A stretch of 64,000 nucleotides of DNA from an uncultured Lachnospiraceae bacterium (GTDB lineage: Bacteria > Bacillota > Clostridia > Lachnospirales > Lachnospiraceae). The notes under the pieces are model-generated. The model saw only the letters and a list, made by a program, of their open reading frames with translations. It was not told where the DNA came from and ran no database searches. Numbering within the stretch: the stretch's first letter is position 1; each line of letters begins with the position of its first letter. Below, one piece after another: positions 46,179-54,041 of this stretch. The position numbers were made by a program, and so were the translations under genes. The DNA lies in the NCBI GenBank assembly GCA_905197485.1, contig CAJJYZ010000009.1, positions 1 to 64,000 of the forward strand. The letters run 5' to 3'.

Positions 46179-46254
46179 CTAGCAAACAAATCCGACATTC
46201 GTCGAATGGTATTCAAGTAATAGTTTATTTTTATCATATGTAACAGATTTTTAC

Positions 46255-46282
46255 TTGCTTTCAATAACAAATTTGTTATAAT
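46255..46282 (+). promoter_or_regulatory. higBA promoter with overlapping operator
   Basis: TTGCTT (46255-46260), 16-base spacer, TATAAT (46277-46282). A perfect 16-bp palindrome ATAACAAATTTGTTAT (46264-46279) fills the spacer and overlaps the -10 box. This is the expected place for autorepression by the antitoxin. Confidence 0.72.
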
Positions 46283-46293
46283 TAAGGAGGACA

Positions 46294-46659
46294 ATGTATA
46301 ATATACTATTTTATGAAACTTCACGCGGAGAAAGTCCGATTCAGGATTTTCTCACACATCTTCGTCAGAAATCATCCACAGATAAATCTGCACGAATTTT
46401 ACTATACAAAATCATTGCTTATTTAGATTTACTGGAAGAAAAGGGGACATTTATTGGCCAACCTGTCACAAAACATTTAGATGGAGAAATATGGGAACTC
46501 AGACCATTGAATAATAGAATTCTATATGCCTATTATAATGACAATACTTTCATCCTTCTTCATCACTTTAAAAAGAAAACTCAAAAAACTCCAAAAAAAG
46601 AATTGAAAAAAGCAAAAAACAACTTAAAAGATTACTTAGAAAGGAATGATATCTCATGA
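46294..46659 (+). CDS. higB: RelE/HigB-type toxin (phage-derived Gp49-like)
   Basis: A 121-residue toxin of the Gp49-like/HigB group, probably a ribosome-dependent mRNA interferase. MYNILFYETSRGESPIQDFL is the family N-terminus, and GEIWELRPLNNRILYAYYNDNTFILLHHFKKKTQKTP is the conserved core with basic residues. Toxin-before-antitoxin order and the 4-base overlap with the next gene are typical of higBA. The AAGGAGG is only 3 bases from the ATG and the predicted transcription start lies beside it, so the leader may be almost absent. Confidence 0.9.
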   Translation: MYNILFYETSRGESPIQDFLTHLRQKSSTDKSARILLYKIIAYLDLLEEKGTFIGQPVTKHLDGEIWELRPLNNRILYAYYNDNTFILLHHFKKKTQKTPKKELKKAKNNLKDYLERNDIS

Positions 46660-46928
46660 CAAACGATTGGAAATCTTTTCGTTCAACATTAAACTTAACC
46701 CCGGAAGAGGAATCCTTAGTATCTTTAGAAAAAAATCTAATTCACACCCTGACATCCGCACGTCAGGAAAAAGGGCTCTCTCAGAAAGAACTGGCAGAAC
46801 TCTGCGGAGTTCCCCAGTCTGCTATCGGACGGCTTGAGCGTGGTAAACACTCACCTCAACTCAATAGTCTTTTAAAGGTTTTGCAAGCCCTGGGGTATAC
46901 TTTGCAGATTATTCCATTGAAAAAATAG
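46656..46928 (+). CDS. higA: HigA-type XRE antitoxin
   Basis: A 90-residue antitoxin with a C-terminal XRE helix-turn-helix (about residues 32-85; QEKGLSQKELAELCGVPQSAIGRLERGKHSPQL). The N-terminal 30 residues likely wrap the toxin. Its ATG overlaps the higB stop (ATGA). The palindrome at 46264-46279 is the likely autoregulatory site. A short hairpin at 46926-46949 follows, shared with convergent yaaA. Confidence 0.9.
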   Translation: MTNDWKSFRSTLNLTPEEESLVSLEKNLIHTLTSARQEKGLSQKELAELCGVPQSAIGRLERGKHSPQLNSLLKVLQALGYTLQIIPLKK

Positions 46929-46949
46929 AGAATGCCTATGCATTCTCTA
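46926..46949. terminator. Bidirectional terminator between higA and yaaA
   Basis: TAGAGAATGC (46926-46935) and GCATTCTCTA (46940-46949) form a 10-bp stem with a 4-base loop. Confidence 0.7.
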
Positions 46950-46953
46950 TCCC

Positions 46954-47691
46954 TTACCTTGCTACAAATACATATTTCTTCTCATCGGACAGGCTCGCTT
47001 CATACTCGTAACCATTCCAATCAAAACCTTTGATTTTCTCCGGCTCATCAATCCGGTTTTTTATCACATACTGTACCATATGCCCTCTTGCCATCTTTGC
47101 AAGCGTTGCAAGCGTTTTTAATTTCCCTTTATGCATATTCAGAAATTCCACATCGATGAATTTATCATATTTCGCATATTTTCTTACACATTTTGCATAC
47201 TCTTCGGAAGCAAGATTGAGAACAACCTGATTGTCCTTATAGACGTCTTTATAAATCTCATCATTCCAGAACCCGTACAGATTTTGTCCGTCTATTGGAA
47301 TCTTACACTGCATTTCCAGACGGTATGGTTGGATTCCATCCAACGGTTTCAAAGAACCATAGCATGCGCTTAATATCCGCAAGTGTTCCTGCGCATAAAT
47401 AAGCTCCTCTTCACTCCATTCTAATGCCTCTGTATGTTTAAATACCAGACCATCATAAGTGAGAATCGCTGCCGTTCCTTTTTTCTCCATATCAAATGCC
47501 TGGATATCGACGAACGCCTGTCCCGCCAGCTTCTCATTGATTTTCATATAACTTTCCAACTCCCAAGGCGTACATTTTTTCAATGTCTGCATCACTATCT
47601 CTGTCTTTTCCCGAAATCTGCACCTCGAAAGAGTCACCCCTTCCCGCTCTCTCACTTTCATATTTTTAGCAGGTGAAATAATTGTAATCAT
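46954..47691 (-). CDS. yaaA: YaaA family peroxide stress protein
   Basis: A 245-residue DUF328/YaaA protein. MITIISPAKNMKVREREGVT opens the fold; AILTYDGLVFKHTEALEW, LRILSACYGSLKPLDGIQPYRLEMQCK and CVRKYAKYDKFIDVEFLNMHKGKLKTLATLAKMARG are the conserved blocks. In Escherichia coli YaaA limits free iron under peroxide stress. GGAGG precedes the start. It is the last gene on this strand before the terminator at 46926. Confidence 0.93.
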   Translation of the reverse strand: MITIISPAKNMKVREREGVTLSRCRFREKTEIVMQTLKKCTPWELESYMKINEKLAGQAFVDIQAFDMEKKGTAAILTYDGLVFKHTEALEWSEEELIYAQEHLRILSACYGSLKPLDGIQPYRLEMQCKIPIDGQNLYGFWNDEIYKDVYKDNQVVLNLASEEYAKCVRKYAKYDKFIDVEFLNMHKGKLKTLATLAKMARGHMVQYVIKNRIDEPEKIKGFDWNGYEYEASLSDEKKYVFVAR

Positions 47692-47703
47692 AGGTACCTC
47701 CTG

Positions 47704-48564
47704 TTATTCTGATTTTATCGTATTGTAAAAAACAACTCCAAGGATGATTGCTCCTCCAATCAATTCCTTTCCGGATGGAATCTCATGGAGTAATATCACT
47801 GCCGCAATAATGCCGTATACAGACTCTAATCCGGATATGATTCCTGCAGTCTGCACCCGGACATGTTTCAACCCCTCGATAAACATGGAATGTGCGATTG
47901 CCGTACACACAATTCCGTATAATAAAAGGCCACCAATATCCATCCCTGTCACTTCCGGCTTCAGAATCAACATCGCAGGAAGCAGAACAATTGCCGCCGA
48001 ACTCTGTTCATAAAAAGAAACAATACTTCCCTGATAGGTGCTGGCAAATTTCCGATTCCACAAGGAAAGTACCGCATAAGAGAAACTGCATACCATACCG
48101 AGTATAATACCCTGGGTCATACTGTTGGCAAGCTCAAATTCAGGCACGATAAACAGCACTCCTGCCAGCATCACCACCGCGCTGCACACACTTGACATTT
48201 TTAACTTCTCATGAAATAAGTATGGTTCCAAGAATGTCACAAAAAGCGGGAAGGTTGAAAACGTAATCGTTCCAACGGCTACTGTCGAGTATTGAATCGA
48301 CAACATAAAAGTAGTCCAATGAATTGCCAGAATGATTCCTGCTATAAAAAATGCTCCATAATCTTTTTTCTCGGATAATCGAATTTTTGTTCCCCTTAAT
48401 TTCAAGATTATCCATAAAAATAGCGAAGAAAATAATACACGTCCGAACGTAATCACCACCCCCGGAAGATTCACCATCTTCGCAAACAGGCTGGACATTC
48501 CAAAAAGCAGGACTGCAAGATGCACTTGCAGCAAACCTTTCTTTTGTATGTTTTTTGTATCCAT
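47704..48564 (-). CDS. EamA/DMT family transporter
   Basis: A 286-residue ten-helix DMT exporter with two EamA repeats (HLAVLLFGMSSLFAKMVNLPG at the N-terminus; GIILGMVCSFSYAVLSLWNRKFA opens repeat two). It ends 12 bases before the yaaA start on the same strand, and begins 12 bases after a MATE relic, whose tail contains its AAAGGAAC ribosome binding site. Substrate unknown. Confidence 0.87.
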   Translation of the reverse strand: MDTKNIQKKGLLQVHLAVLLFGMSSLFAKMVNLPGVVITFGRVLFSSLFLWIILKLRGTKIRLSEKKDYGAFFIAGIILAIHWTTFMLSIQYSTVAVGTITFSTFPLFVTFLEPYLFHEKLKMSSVCSAVVMLAGVLFIVPEFELANSMTQGIILGMVCSFSYAVLSLWNRKFASTYQGSIVSFYEQSSAAIVLLPAMLILKPEVTGMDIGGLLLYGIVCTAIAHSMFIEGLKHVRVQTAGIISGLESVYGIIAAVILLHEIPSGKELIGGAIILGVVFYNTIKSE

Positions 48565-48576
48565 AAAAGTTCCTTT

Positions 48577-48774
48577 CTATTCTTTCCCCTCTCCGTCTGC
48601 CGGAAGAGAACGTAAATACTTTACCATCATCGGAAGCGTAACCATCGCTGCCAGTATATCCGCTGTCATCTGTGAAAACTGAATCCCCCGTAATCCGAAG
48701 AAATAACTGAAAACGAGCAGAATCGGCGTCTCCGTCATCCTTTTATATTGTATTTTTGAAATATCCTGAACCAT
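48577..48774 (-). pseudogene. C-terminal remnant of a MATE transporter
   Basis: A 65-residue frame whose middle (LLVFSYFFGLRGIQFSQMTADILAAMVTLPMMVKYLRSL) matches the last two helices of MATE transporters: a G-x-x-G-I helix start, then a xQxxADxLxxxxT helix. The remaining ten or so helices are missing, and upstream DNA shows no coding continuation. It is probably the tail of a deleted pump. Compare the C-terminus of the intact MATE at 11789-13120 (GVNGIWLAVPAAEFLTIFLSIYYF). Confidence 0.65.
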
Positions 48775-48846
48775 TCTCTATCACAACCTTCTTATCATTT
48801 CTCTTCCAATCATAGCACAATTTGCTTGATAAAGAAATAACTTTGC

Positions 48847-48875
48847 TTGTTCTCAGCCAGCGCCCATGCTATACT
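48847..48875 (+). promoter_or_regulatory. Promoter of the hydrogenase maturation operon
   Basis: TTGTTC (48847-48852), 17-base spacer, TATACT (48870-48875). The -10 overlaps a TATACT...AGTATA inverted repeat. The predicted start at about 48882 leaves a 158-base leader. Confidence 0.6.
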
Positions 48876-48881
48876 TTTCTA

Positions 48882-49039
48882 TAGTATACAGAATCTATTT
48901 CAAATAGGCACGTACTGATTACAAAGGGTCACACCTGAGTAAAAAGGCGCATAAACCGGAATATTTTATAGGATGATTCTATCCTTTTTCAGGCTCTGCG
49001 TCTTCAGATGTGGAGCCTATTTTATTTCAGGAGGTTATT
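48882..49039 (+). promoter_or_regulatory. Structured leader of the hydrogenase maturation operon with terminator-like hairpin
   Basis: The leader has no coding frame of note. It ends with AGGCTC (48991-48996) pairing with GAGCCT (49013-49018), followed by ATTTTATTT and then the AGGAGG of the first gene. A terminator-like stem directly before the Shine-Dalgarno suggests attenuation. The upstream part contains possible alternative pairings, but I do not recognise a known riboswitch class. Confidence 0.45.
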
Positions 49040-49285
49040 ATGGATACGAGAATCGCACTTATCGGAATCATCGTGGAGAGCCACGAATCGATAGAACAAC
49101 TGAACGCCCTTCTATCCGAATACGGCGATTACATCATCGGCAGGATGGGGATTCCTTATCGGGAAAAACACGTTTCTATCATAAGCGTAGCAATCGATGC
49201 CCCGAATAATGTCATCAGCTCCCTCTCCGGGAAACTTGGCATGCTGCCGGGCATCAGTACAAAGACAACTTACACGAAACAATAA
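49040..49285 (+). CDS. TM1266-type iron-only hydrogenase system putative regulator
   Basis: An 81-residue ferredoxin-like-fold protein of the ACT-related TM1266 family (MDTRIALIGIIVESHESIEQ; IGRMGIPYREKHVSIISVAIDA). These small proteins precede hydEGF genes in many anaerobes and are proposed regulators, without demonstrated mechanism. The start at 49040 has AGGAGG six bases upstream; an in-frame ATG at 49010 lies in the leader hairpin. hydE follows after 12 bases. Confidence 0.88.
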   Translation: MDTRIALIGIIVESHESIEQLNALLSEYGDYIIGRMGIPYREKHVSIISVAIDAPNNVISSLSGKLGMLPGISTKTTYTKQ

Positions 49286-49297
49286 AGGCAGAAACTT

Positions 49298-50335
49298 ATG
49301 AGACATTTAATCGACAAACTAAGAATAACCGGCAATCTTACCAAAGGCGAATGGCATACGTTGATTAACAACCGGTCTCCCGAATCATCCGAATACCTAT
49401 TTCAGAATGCCCGGGAAGTCCGAGAACAGTTTTACGGAAAAGACGTATATATCCGGGGACTTATGGAGTTTACAAACTATTGCAAAAACGATTGTCTATA
49501 CTGCGGAATTCGAAAAAGCAATCCAAATGTCACCCGATACCGGCTAACAAAAGAACAGATTCTTGCCTGCTGCAACACAGGATATGAACTCGGATTTCGC
49601 ACTTTCGTACTGCAAGGCGGGGAAGACGGATATTTTACCGATGACCGCATGGTAGATATCATCTCGGAAATCCGCCAGAACTATCCGGACTGCGCAATTA
49701 CGCTTTCCATCGGTGAAAAATCAAAAGAAAGTTACCAGCGCTTCTTTGACGCAGGCGCAAACCGGTATCTGCTTCGACATGAAACTTACAACGTTGAACA
49801 TTATGCCAGACTGCACCCTGCCGGTTTAAGCGCGAAAACAAGACAGAAGTGTCTTTGGAACCTAAAGGAAATCGGCTATCAGGTCGGGACCGGATTCATG
49901 GTCGGCTCCCCGTATCAGACGACAGAAAACCTGGCGGAAGATATGCTCTTTCTAAAAGAGTTGAACCCACAGATGGTAGGAATCGGACCATTTATCCCAC
50001 ACCATGACACGCCATTCCGGGATTTGCCAGCCGGAACTTCTGAGTTGACCTTATTCATGTTAGGTCTTATCCGGCTTCTTATCCCAAGAGTTTTGCTTCC
50101 TGCTACGACCGCTCTCGGCACGATTGCCATGGACGGGCGGGAACGAGGCATTCTTGCCGGAGCGAACGTCGTCATGCCAAACCTTTCCCCTATCGATGTT
50201 CGAAAAAACTATAGCTTGTACGACAATAAAATCTGCATGGGGACAGAAGCTGCAGAGTGTATCGCAGATTTAAAACAACGAATGCAAGCCATCGGTTACG
50301 AGGTTGTAACTGCCCGCGGAGATTCTTTGAATTGA
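49298..50335 (+). CDS. hydE: [FeFe] hydrogenase maturase, radical SAM protein HydE
   Basis: A 345-residue radical SAM enzyme needed to build the diiron subcluster of the H-cluster, acting on the HydG product. The CX3CX2C cluster motif is in FTNYCKNDCLYCGIRKSN near residue 60, with the SAM-binding VLQGGEDGYFTD near 104 and a complete TIM barrel. The second, auxiliary cysteine cluster of some HydE proteins is not evident. Together with hydG and hydF it implies an [FeFe] hydrogenase elsewhere in the genome. Confidence 0.94.
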   Translation: MRHLIDKLRITGNLTKGEWHTLINNRSPESSEYLFQNAREVREQFYGKDVYIRGLMEFTNYCKNDCLYCGIRKSNPNVTRYRLTKEQILACCNTGYELGFRTFVLQGGEDGYFTDDRMVDIISEIRQNYPDCAITLSIGEKSKESYQRFFDAGANRYLLRHETYNVEHYARLHPAGLSAKTRQKCLWNLKEIGYQVGTGFMVGSPYQTTENLAEDMLFLKELNPQMVGIGPFIPHHDTPFRDLPAGTSELTLFMLGLIRLLIPRVLLPATTALGTIAMDGRERGILAGANVVMPNLSPIDVRKNYSLYDNKICMGTEAAECIADLKQRMQAIGYEVVTARGDSLN

Positions 50336-50428
50336 AGGGGACAGGGCATTTTTCAAAAAGGGACATAGCAAAAGTTAATTCGGGACGTAGTAAAGTTTCA
50401 AAAGTGTACGTCCCAAAAGGAGGAAATT
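50336..50428. repeat. REP-like palindromic intergenic segment between hydE and hydG
   Basis: GGGACGTA (50383-50390) pairs with TACGTCCC (50407-50414), with AAAGT/ACTTT-like complementarity inside. Just upstream, GGGGACAGGGCA and AAAAAGGGACATAGCAAA repeat the same GGGACR-TAGYAAA theme. It looks like a small dispersed palindromic element inside the operon. Confidence 0.5.
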
Positions 50429-51850
50429 ATGTACAATCCAGCATCAAGAAAACCAGAGGAATTTATCAATCACGAGGAAATTTTAGAGACGCTTGCCTAT
50501 GCAGAGGCAAACAAGCACAATGAAGAATTGATTTCTTCTATCATTGAGAAGGCAAAGCAGAGAAAAGGGCTTTCACATCGCGACGCTCTCGTCCTTTTAG
50601 ATTGTGATATCGAAGAGAAAAATCAGGAAATCTACGCGCTTGCAGAGCAGATTAAAAAAGATTTCTATGGAAACCGTATCGTAATGTTCGCACCACTTTA
50701 CCTTTCCAACTATTGTGTCAACGGCTGTACCTACTGTCCGTATCATTTGAAGAATAAACATATCGCGCGTAAGAAACTGACGCAGGAGGAGATTCGTCAG
50801 GAGGTCATCGCGCTTCAGGATATGGGACACAAGCGTCTTGCTTTGGAGACCGGGGAGGATCCGGTTATGAACCCCATTGAATATGTTCTGGAATCTATCA
50901 AAACAATTTATAGCATTAAACACAAAAACGGTGCTATCCGCCGTGTGAATGTAAATATTGCGGCAACAAGTGTAGAAAATTATCGAAAACTGAAAGAAGC
51001 CGGTATTGGTACTTACATTCTATTCCAGGAGACATATCATAAGGAAAGTTATCTGGAACTCCATCCAACCGGACCGAAACATGATTATGACTATCATACA
51101 ACTGCCATGGATCGTGCAATGGAAGGTGGTATCGACGATGTCGGTATCGGCGTTCTTTTTGGTTTAGACAAATACCGTTACGAACTTGCCGGACTCCTCA
51201 TGCATGCAGAACATCTGGAGGCTGCTTTCGGTGTCGGACCTCATACAATCAGTGTCCCGCGTCTTCGCCACGCAGACGATATCGATGCAGATTCTTTTGA
51301 CAATGGAATTGATGACGATACATTTGCCAAAATTGTTGCATGTATCCGTATCGCCGTTCCTTACACCGGCATGATTATTTCCACAAGGGAAAGTCAGGCA
51401 TGTCGCGAACGTGTCCTTCATCTTGGTGTTTCACAGATTAGTGGTGGCTCAAAAACAAGTGTTGGAGGATACGCCGAACCGGAACCGGATGACAAAAAAT
51501 CAGAACAGTTCGATGTCAGTGATACCCGTACATTAGATGAAGTCGTGAAATGGCTAATGGATTTAGGTTACATTCCAAGCTTCTGTACCGCATGCTATCG
51601 CGAAGGCAGAACCGGTGACCGTTTTATGTCTCTTTGCAAAAGCGGACAGATTCAAAACTGCTGTCAGCCAAACGCGTTGATGACTCTAAAGGAATACTTA
51701 ATGGATTATGCTTCTGAAGCTACAAAGAAAGTGGGAGAGCATGTCATCGAAGAAGAAATCAAACAGATTCCAAACGAAAAAGTACGTCAAATCGTCATTG
51801 AGAATCTGAAAGCCATCGAAAATGATAACCGCCGGGATTTCCGGTTCTAA
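50429..51850 (+). CDS. hydG: [FeFe] hydrogenase maturase, tyrosine lyase HydG
   Basis: A 473-residue radical SAM enzyme that cleaves tyrosine to p-cresol plus CO and cyanide ligands for the H-cluster. The SAM cluster motif is in NYCVNGCTYCPYHLKNK near residue 96. The C-terminal auxiliary cluster motif, FCTACYREGRTGDRFM then QNCCQPNALMTLKEYL near 390-425, distinguishes HydG from ThiH. It has AGGAGG before its ATG and ends 10 bases before hydF. Confidence 0.96.
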   Translation: MYNPASRKPEEFINHEEILETLAYAEANKHNEELISSIIEKAKQRKGLSHRDALVLLDCDIEEKNQEIYALAEQIKKDFYGNRIVMFAPLYLSNYCVNGCTYCPYHLKNKHIARKKLTQEEIRQEVIALQDMGHKRLALETGEDPVMNPIEYVLESIKTIYSIKHKNGAIRRVNVNIAATSVENYRKLKEAGIGTYILFQETYHKESYLELHPTGPKHDYDYHTTAMDRAMEGGIDDVGIGVLFGLDKYRYELAGLLMHAEHLEAAFGVGPHTISVPRLRHADDIDADSFDNGIDDDTFAKIVACIRIAVPYTGMIISTRESQACRERVLHLGVSQISGGSKTSVGGYAEPEPDDKKSEQFDVSDTRTLDEVVKWLMDLGYIPSFCTACYREGRTGDRFMSLCKSGQIQNCCQPNALMTLKEYLMDYASEATKKVGEHVIEEEIKQIPNEKVRQIVIENLKAIENDNRRDFRF

Positions 51851-51860
51851 GGAGGTTCTT

Positions 51861-53042
51861 ATGAGTTTAAACAGCACTCCGTCTGCCAACCGAATCCACA
51901 TTGGAATCTTCGGCAGACGAAATGCCGGTAAATCCAGTTTGATTAACGCGATTACCGGTCAGAATCTTGCCATTGTTTCGGACACAAAAGGAACAACAAC
52001 CGACCCGGTTCTAAAAGCCATGGAGTTGCTTCCTCTTGGTCCGGTTGTACTCATTGACACACCTGGACTTGACGATGAAGGAGACTTAGGAAAACTACGC
52101 ATAGAAAAAGCATATCAGATATTGAATAAAACAGATATTGCACTTCTTGTGATTGATTCTTTTGTCGGTATGACAAGAGAAGATGAAGCAATCCTGAAAA
52201 AAATTCAGGAAAAAGGAATTCCCTATCTGATGGTATACAACAAAAGTGATGTCTATTCACCAGACATCACTTCCGATGATTGTTCTATTTCCGTCAGCAC
52301 ATTAAGCGGCAAACATATACCGGAATTAAAAGAGCGCATTGCATCGCTTGCGCCGACATCCAGCGAATCACTCCCGGTTGTAAGAGATTTGCTCCACCCA
52401 TATGATTTTGTTGTGCTCGTTGTCCCGATTGATTCCTCTGCACCGAAAGGAAGACTAATTCTTCCTCAGCAACAGACAATCCGGGATATTCTGGAAGCCC
52501 AGGCTATCTCTATTGTCGTAAAAGATACAGAATTGGAAGAAACACTTGAAAATCTCGGAAAGACACCTGCTCTTGTCATCACAGACAGTCAAGCATTCAA
52601 AGAAGTGTCAAACATCGTACCAAAACAGATTCCACTTACTTCCTTTTCCATTCTTTTTGCAAGACATAAAGGAGATTTGGATATCGTTGCAAACGGAGCC
52701 TATGCAATTGAGAATCTAAAAGATGGAGATACCATACTGATTTCAGAAGGCTGTACTCACCATCGTCAATGTGAGGATATCGGTACAGTCAAGATTCCAC
52801 GCCTTCTAAAAAAATATACGCAAAAAGATTTACATTTTACTTTTACAAGCGGCATGGAATTTCCAGACGACTTGTCAAAATACAGCCTTATCATTCATTG
52901 CGGTGGCTGTACCTTAAATGAGCGGGAAATGAAATACCGTATTCGTTGTGCGAAAGACCAAAACGTTCCAATCACAAACTATGGGATCGCTATCGCACAT
53001 ATGAATGGGATTCTAAAACGGAGTCTGGAACCTTTTACTTAA
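51861..53042 (+). CDS. hydF: [FeFe] hydrogenase maturation GTPase HydF
   Basis: A 393-residue scaffold protein that carries the diiron precursor to apo-hydrogenase. The GTPase domain has GRRNAGKSSLINAITGQ (P-loop), DTPGLDDEG and YNKSD. The C-terminal [4Fe-4S] domain has CTHHRQCEDIG and then HCGGC, the expected CxH...HCxxC set. The start at 51861 has AAGGAGG; the in-frame ATG at 51822 is inside hydG. Its 3' end overlaps a convergent DUF1294 gene by 8 bases. Confidence 0.96.
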   Translation: MSLNSTPSANRIHIGIFGRRNAGKSSLINAITGQNLAIVSDTKGTTTDPVLKAMELLPLGPVVLIDTPGLDDEGDLGKLRIEKAYQILNKTDIALLVIDSFVGMTREDEAILKKIQEKGIPYLMVYNKSDVYSPDITSDDCSISVSTLSGKHIPELKERIASLAPTSSESLPVVRDLLHPYDFVVLVVPIDSSAPKGRLILPQQQTIRDILEAQAISIVVKDTELEETLENLGKTPALVITDSQAFKEVSNIVPKQIPLTSFSILFARHKGDLDIVANGAYAIENLKDGDTILISEGCTHHRQCEDIGTVKIPRLLKKYTQKDLHFTFTSGMEFPDDLSKYSLIIHCGGCTLNEREMKYRIRCAKDQNVPITNYGIAIAHMNGILKRSLEPFT

Positions 53043-53295
53043 AAATGGTCCAAATTCCAACCATCTGCAAAATAAAAATGAGTGGTACTCCAAGATAAAA
53101 TTTCGCCTTTTTTGTCTTGTGGCGGAATATCTGCATTCCAAGAAACGCCCCGATGGAACCTCCGAACAGCGCAACACCCAAAAGTGTCGCCTCCGGAATC
53201 CTCCATAGGTGGCGTTTTGCTTTCTCTTTATCCAATCCATACAGGAAAAATGCAACGACATTGACTACGCATACATAAATAATGATATTTCTCAT
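53035..53295 (-). CDS. DUF1294 small membrane protein
   Basis: An 86-residue protein with three hydrophobic segments. MRNIIIYVCVVNVVAFFLYG then LDKEKAKRHLWRIPEATLLG and GGSIGAFLGMQIFRHKTKK are typical of DUF1294 (YsdA-like). Function unknown. The ATG at 53295 has GGAGG; the long upstream frame to 53535 overlaps sdaAB on the other strand. It is convergent with hydF (8-base overlap) and divergent from sdaAB. Confidence 0.85.
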   Translation of the reverse strand: MRNIIIYVCVVNVVAFFLYGLDKEKAKRHLWRIPEATLLGVALFGGSIGAFLGMQIFRHKTKKAKFYLGVPLIFILQMVGIWTIFK

Positions 53296-53314
53296 TTTAA
53301 TACCTCCACAATCA

Positions 53315-53323
53315 TGATATAAT
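53315..53323 (+). promoter_or_regulatory. Extended -10 promoter of sdaAB-sdaAA
   Basis: TGATATAAT (53315-53323) fits the TGnTATAAT extended -10, 38 bases before the sdaAB start. Confidence 0.5.
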
Positions 53324-53361
53324 AAACATATTGAAATTGTAAATATATCAGGAGGAAAACC

Positions 53362-54030
53362 ATGAATTTTCTTAGTATTTTTGACGTAATCGGTCCAAAC
53401 ATGATTGGTCCTTCCAGCTCCCATACTGCCGGAGCTGTGGCAATCGCCCTTTTGGCACGCAAAATGTATGGACGTCCAATCAAGAAAGTTACCTTTACGC
53501 TCTACGGTTCTTTTGCCAAAACTTATCGTGGACATGGTACAGATAAAGCGCTTCTCGGAGGAACTTTAGGATTTGATACTGACGATGAACGTATCCGCGA
53601 CGCCTTCCAAATCGCGGATGAGATGGGTGTGGAATACCATTTTATTCCGGACGAGAAGACAATCACCAACCATCCGAATACCGCAGATATTTTCTTCGAA
53701 GACGAAGAAGGACATACCCTCTTTGTGCGCGGAGAATCCATCGGCGGCGGAAAAATGAAAATCGTGCGTATCAACAACATCGATGTGGAATTTACCGGAG
53801 AATACAGTACACTCATCGTACAACAGATTGACAAGCCGGGTGTTGTCGCTCATATCACTCAATGTCTCAGCGTGCATAACATCAATATCGCATTTATGAG
53901 ACTGTTCCGCGAAGACAAGGGAACGACTGCTTTTACAGTTGTCGAATCTGACGAGCCGATTCCGCGGGATATTTTAGACTATATTAAAATCAATCCAAAT
54001 GTGCAGGATTTAATGCTCATTGAGATGTAG
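53362..54030 (+). CDS. sdaAB: L-serine dehydratase, iron-sulfur-dependent, beta subunit
   Basis: A 222-residue subunit of the bacterial [4Fe-4S] serine dehydratase that deaminates serine to pyruvate and ammonia. FDVIGPNMIGPSSSHTAGAV is the signature N-terminus and a C-terminal ACT-like domain starts near residue 147 (TLIVQQIDKPGVVAHITQCL), which may sense serine. AGGAGG is well placed. The alpha subunit follows after 11 bases. Confidence 0.96.
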   Translation: MNFLSIFDVIGPNMIGPSSSHTAGAVAIALLARKMYGRPIKKVTFTLYGSFAKTYRGHGTDKALLGGTLGFDTDDERIRDAFQIADEMGVEYHFIPDEKTITNHPNTADIFFEDEEGHTLFVRGESIGGGKMKIVRINNIDVEFTGEYSTLIVQQIDKPGVVAHITQCLSVHNINIAFMRLFREDKGTTAFTVVESDEPIPRDILDYIKINPNVQDLMLIEM

Positions 54031-54041
54031 GAGGTAGCGAA

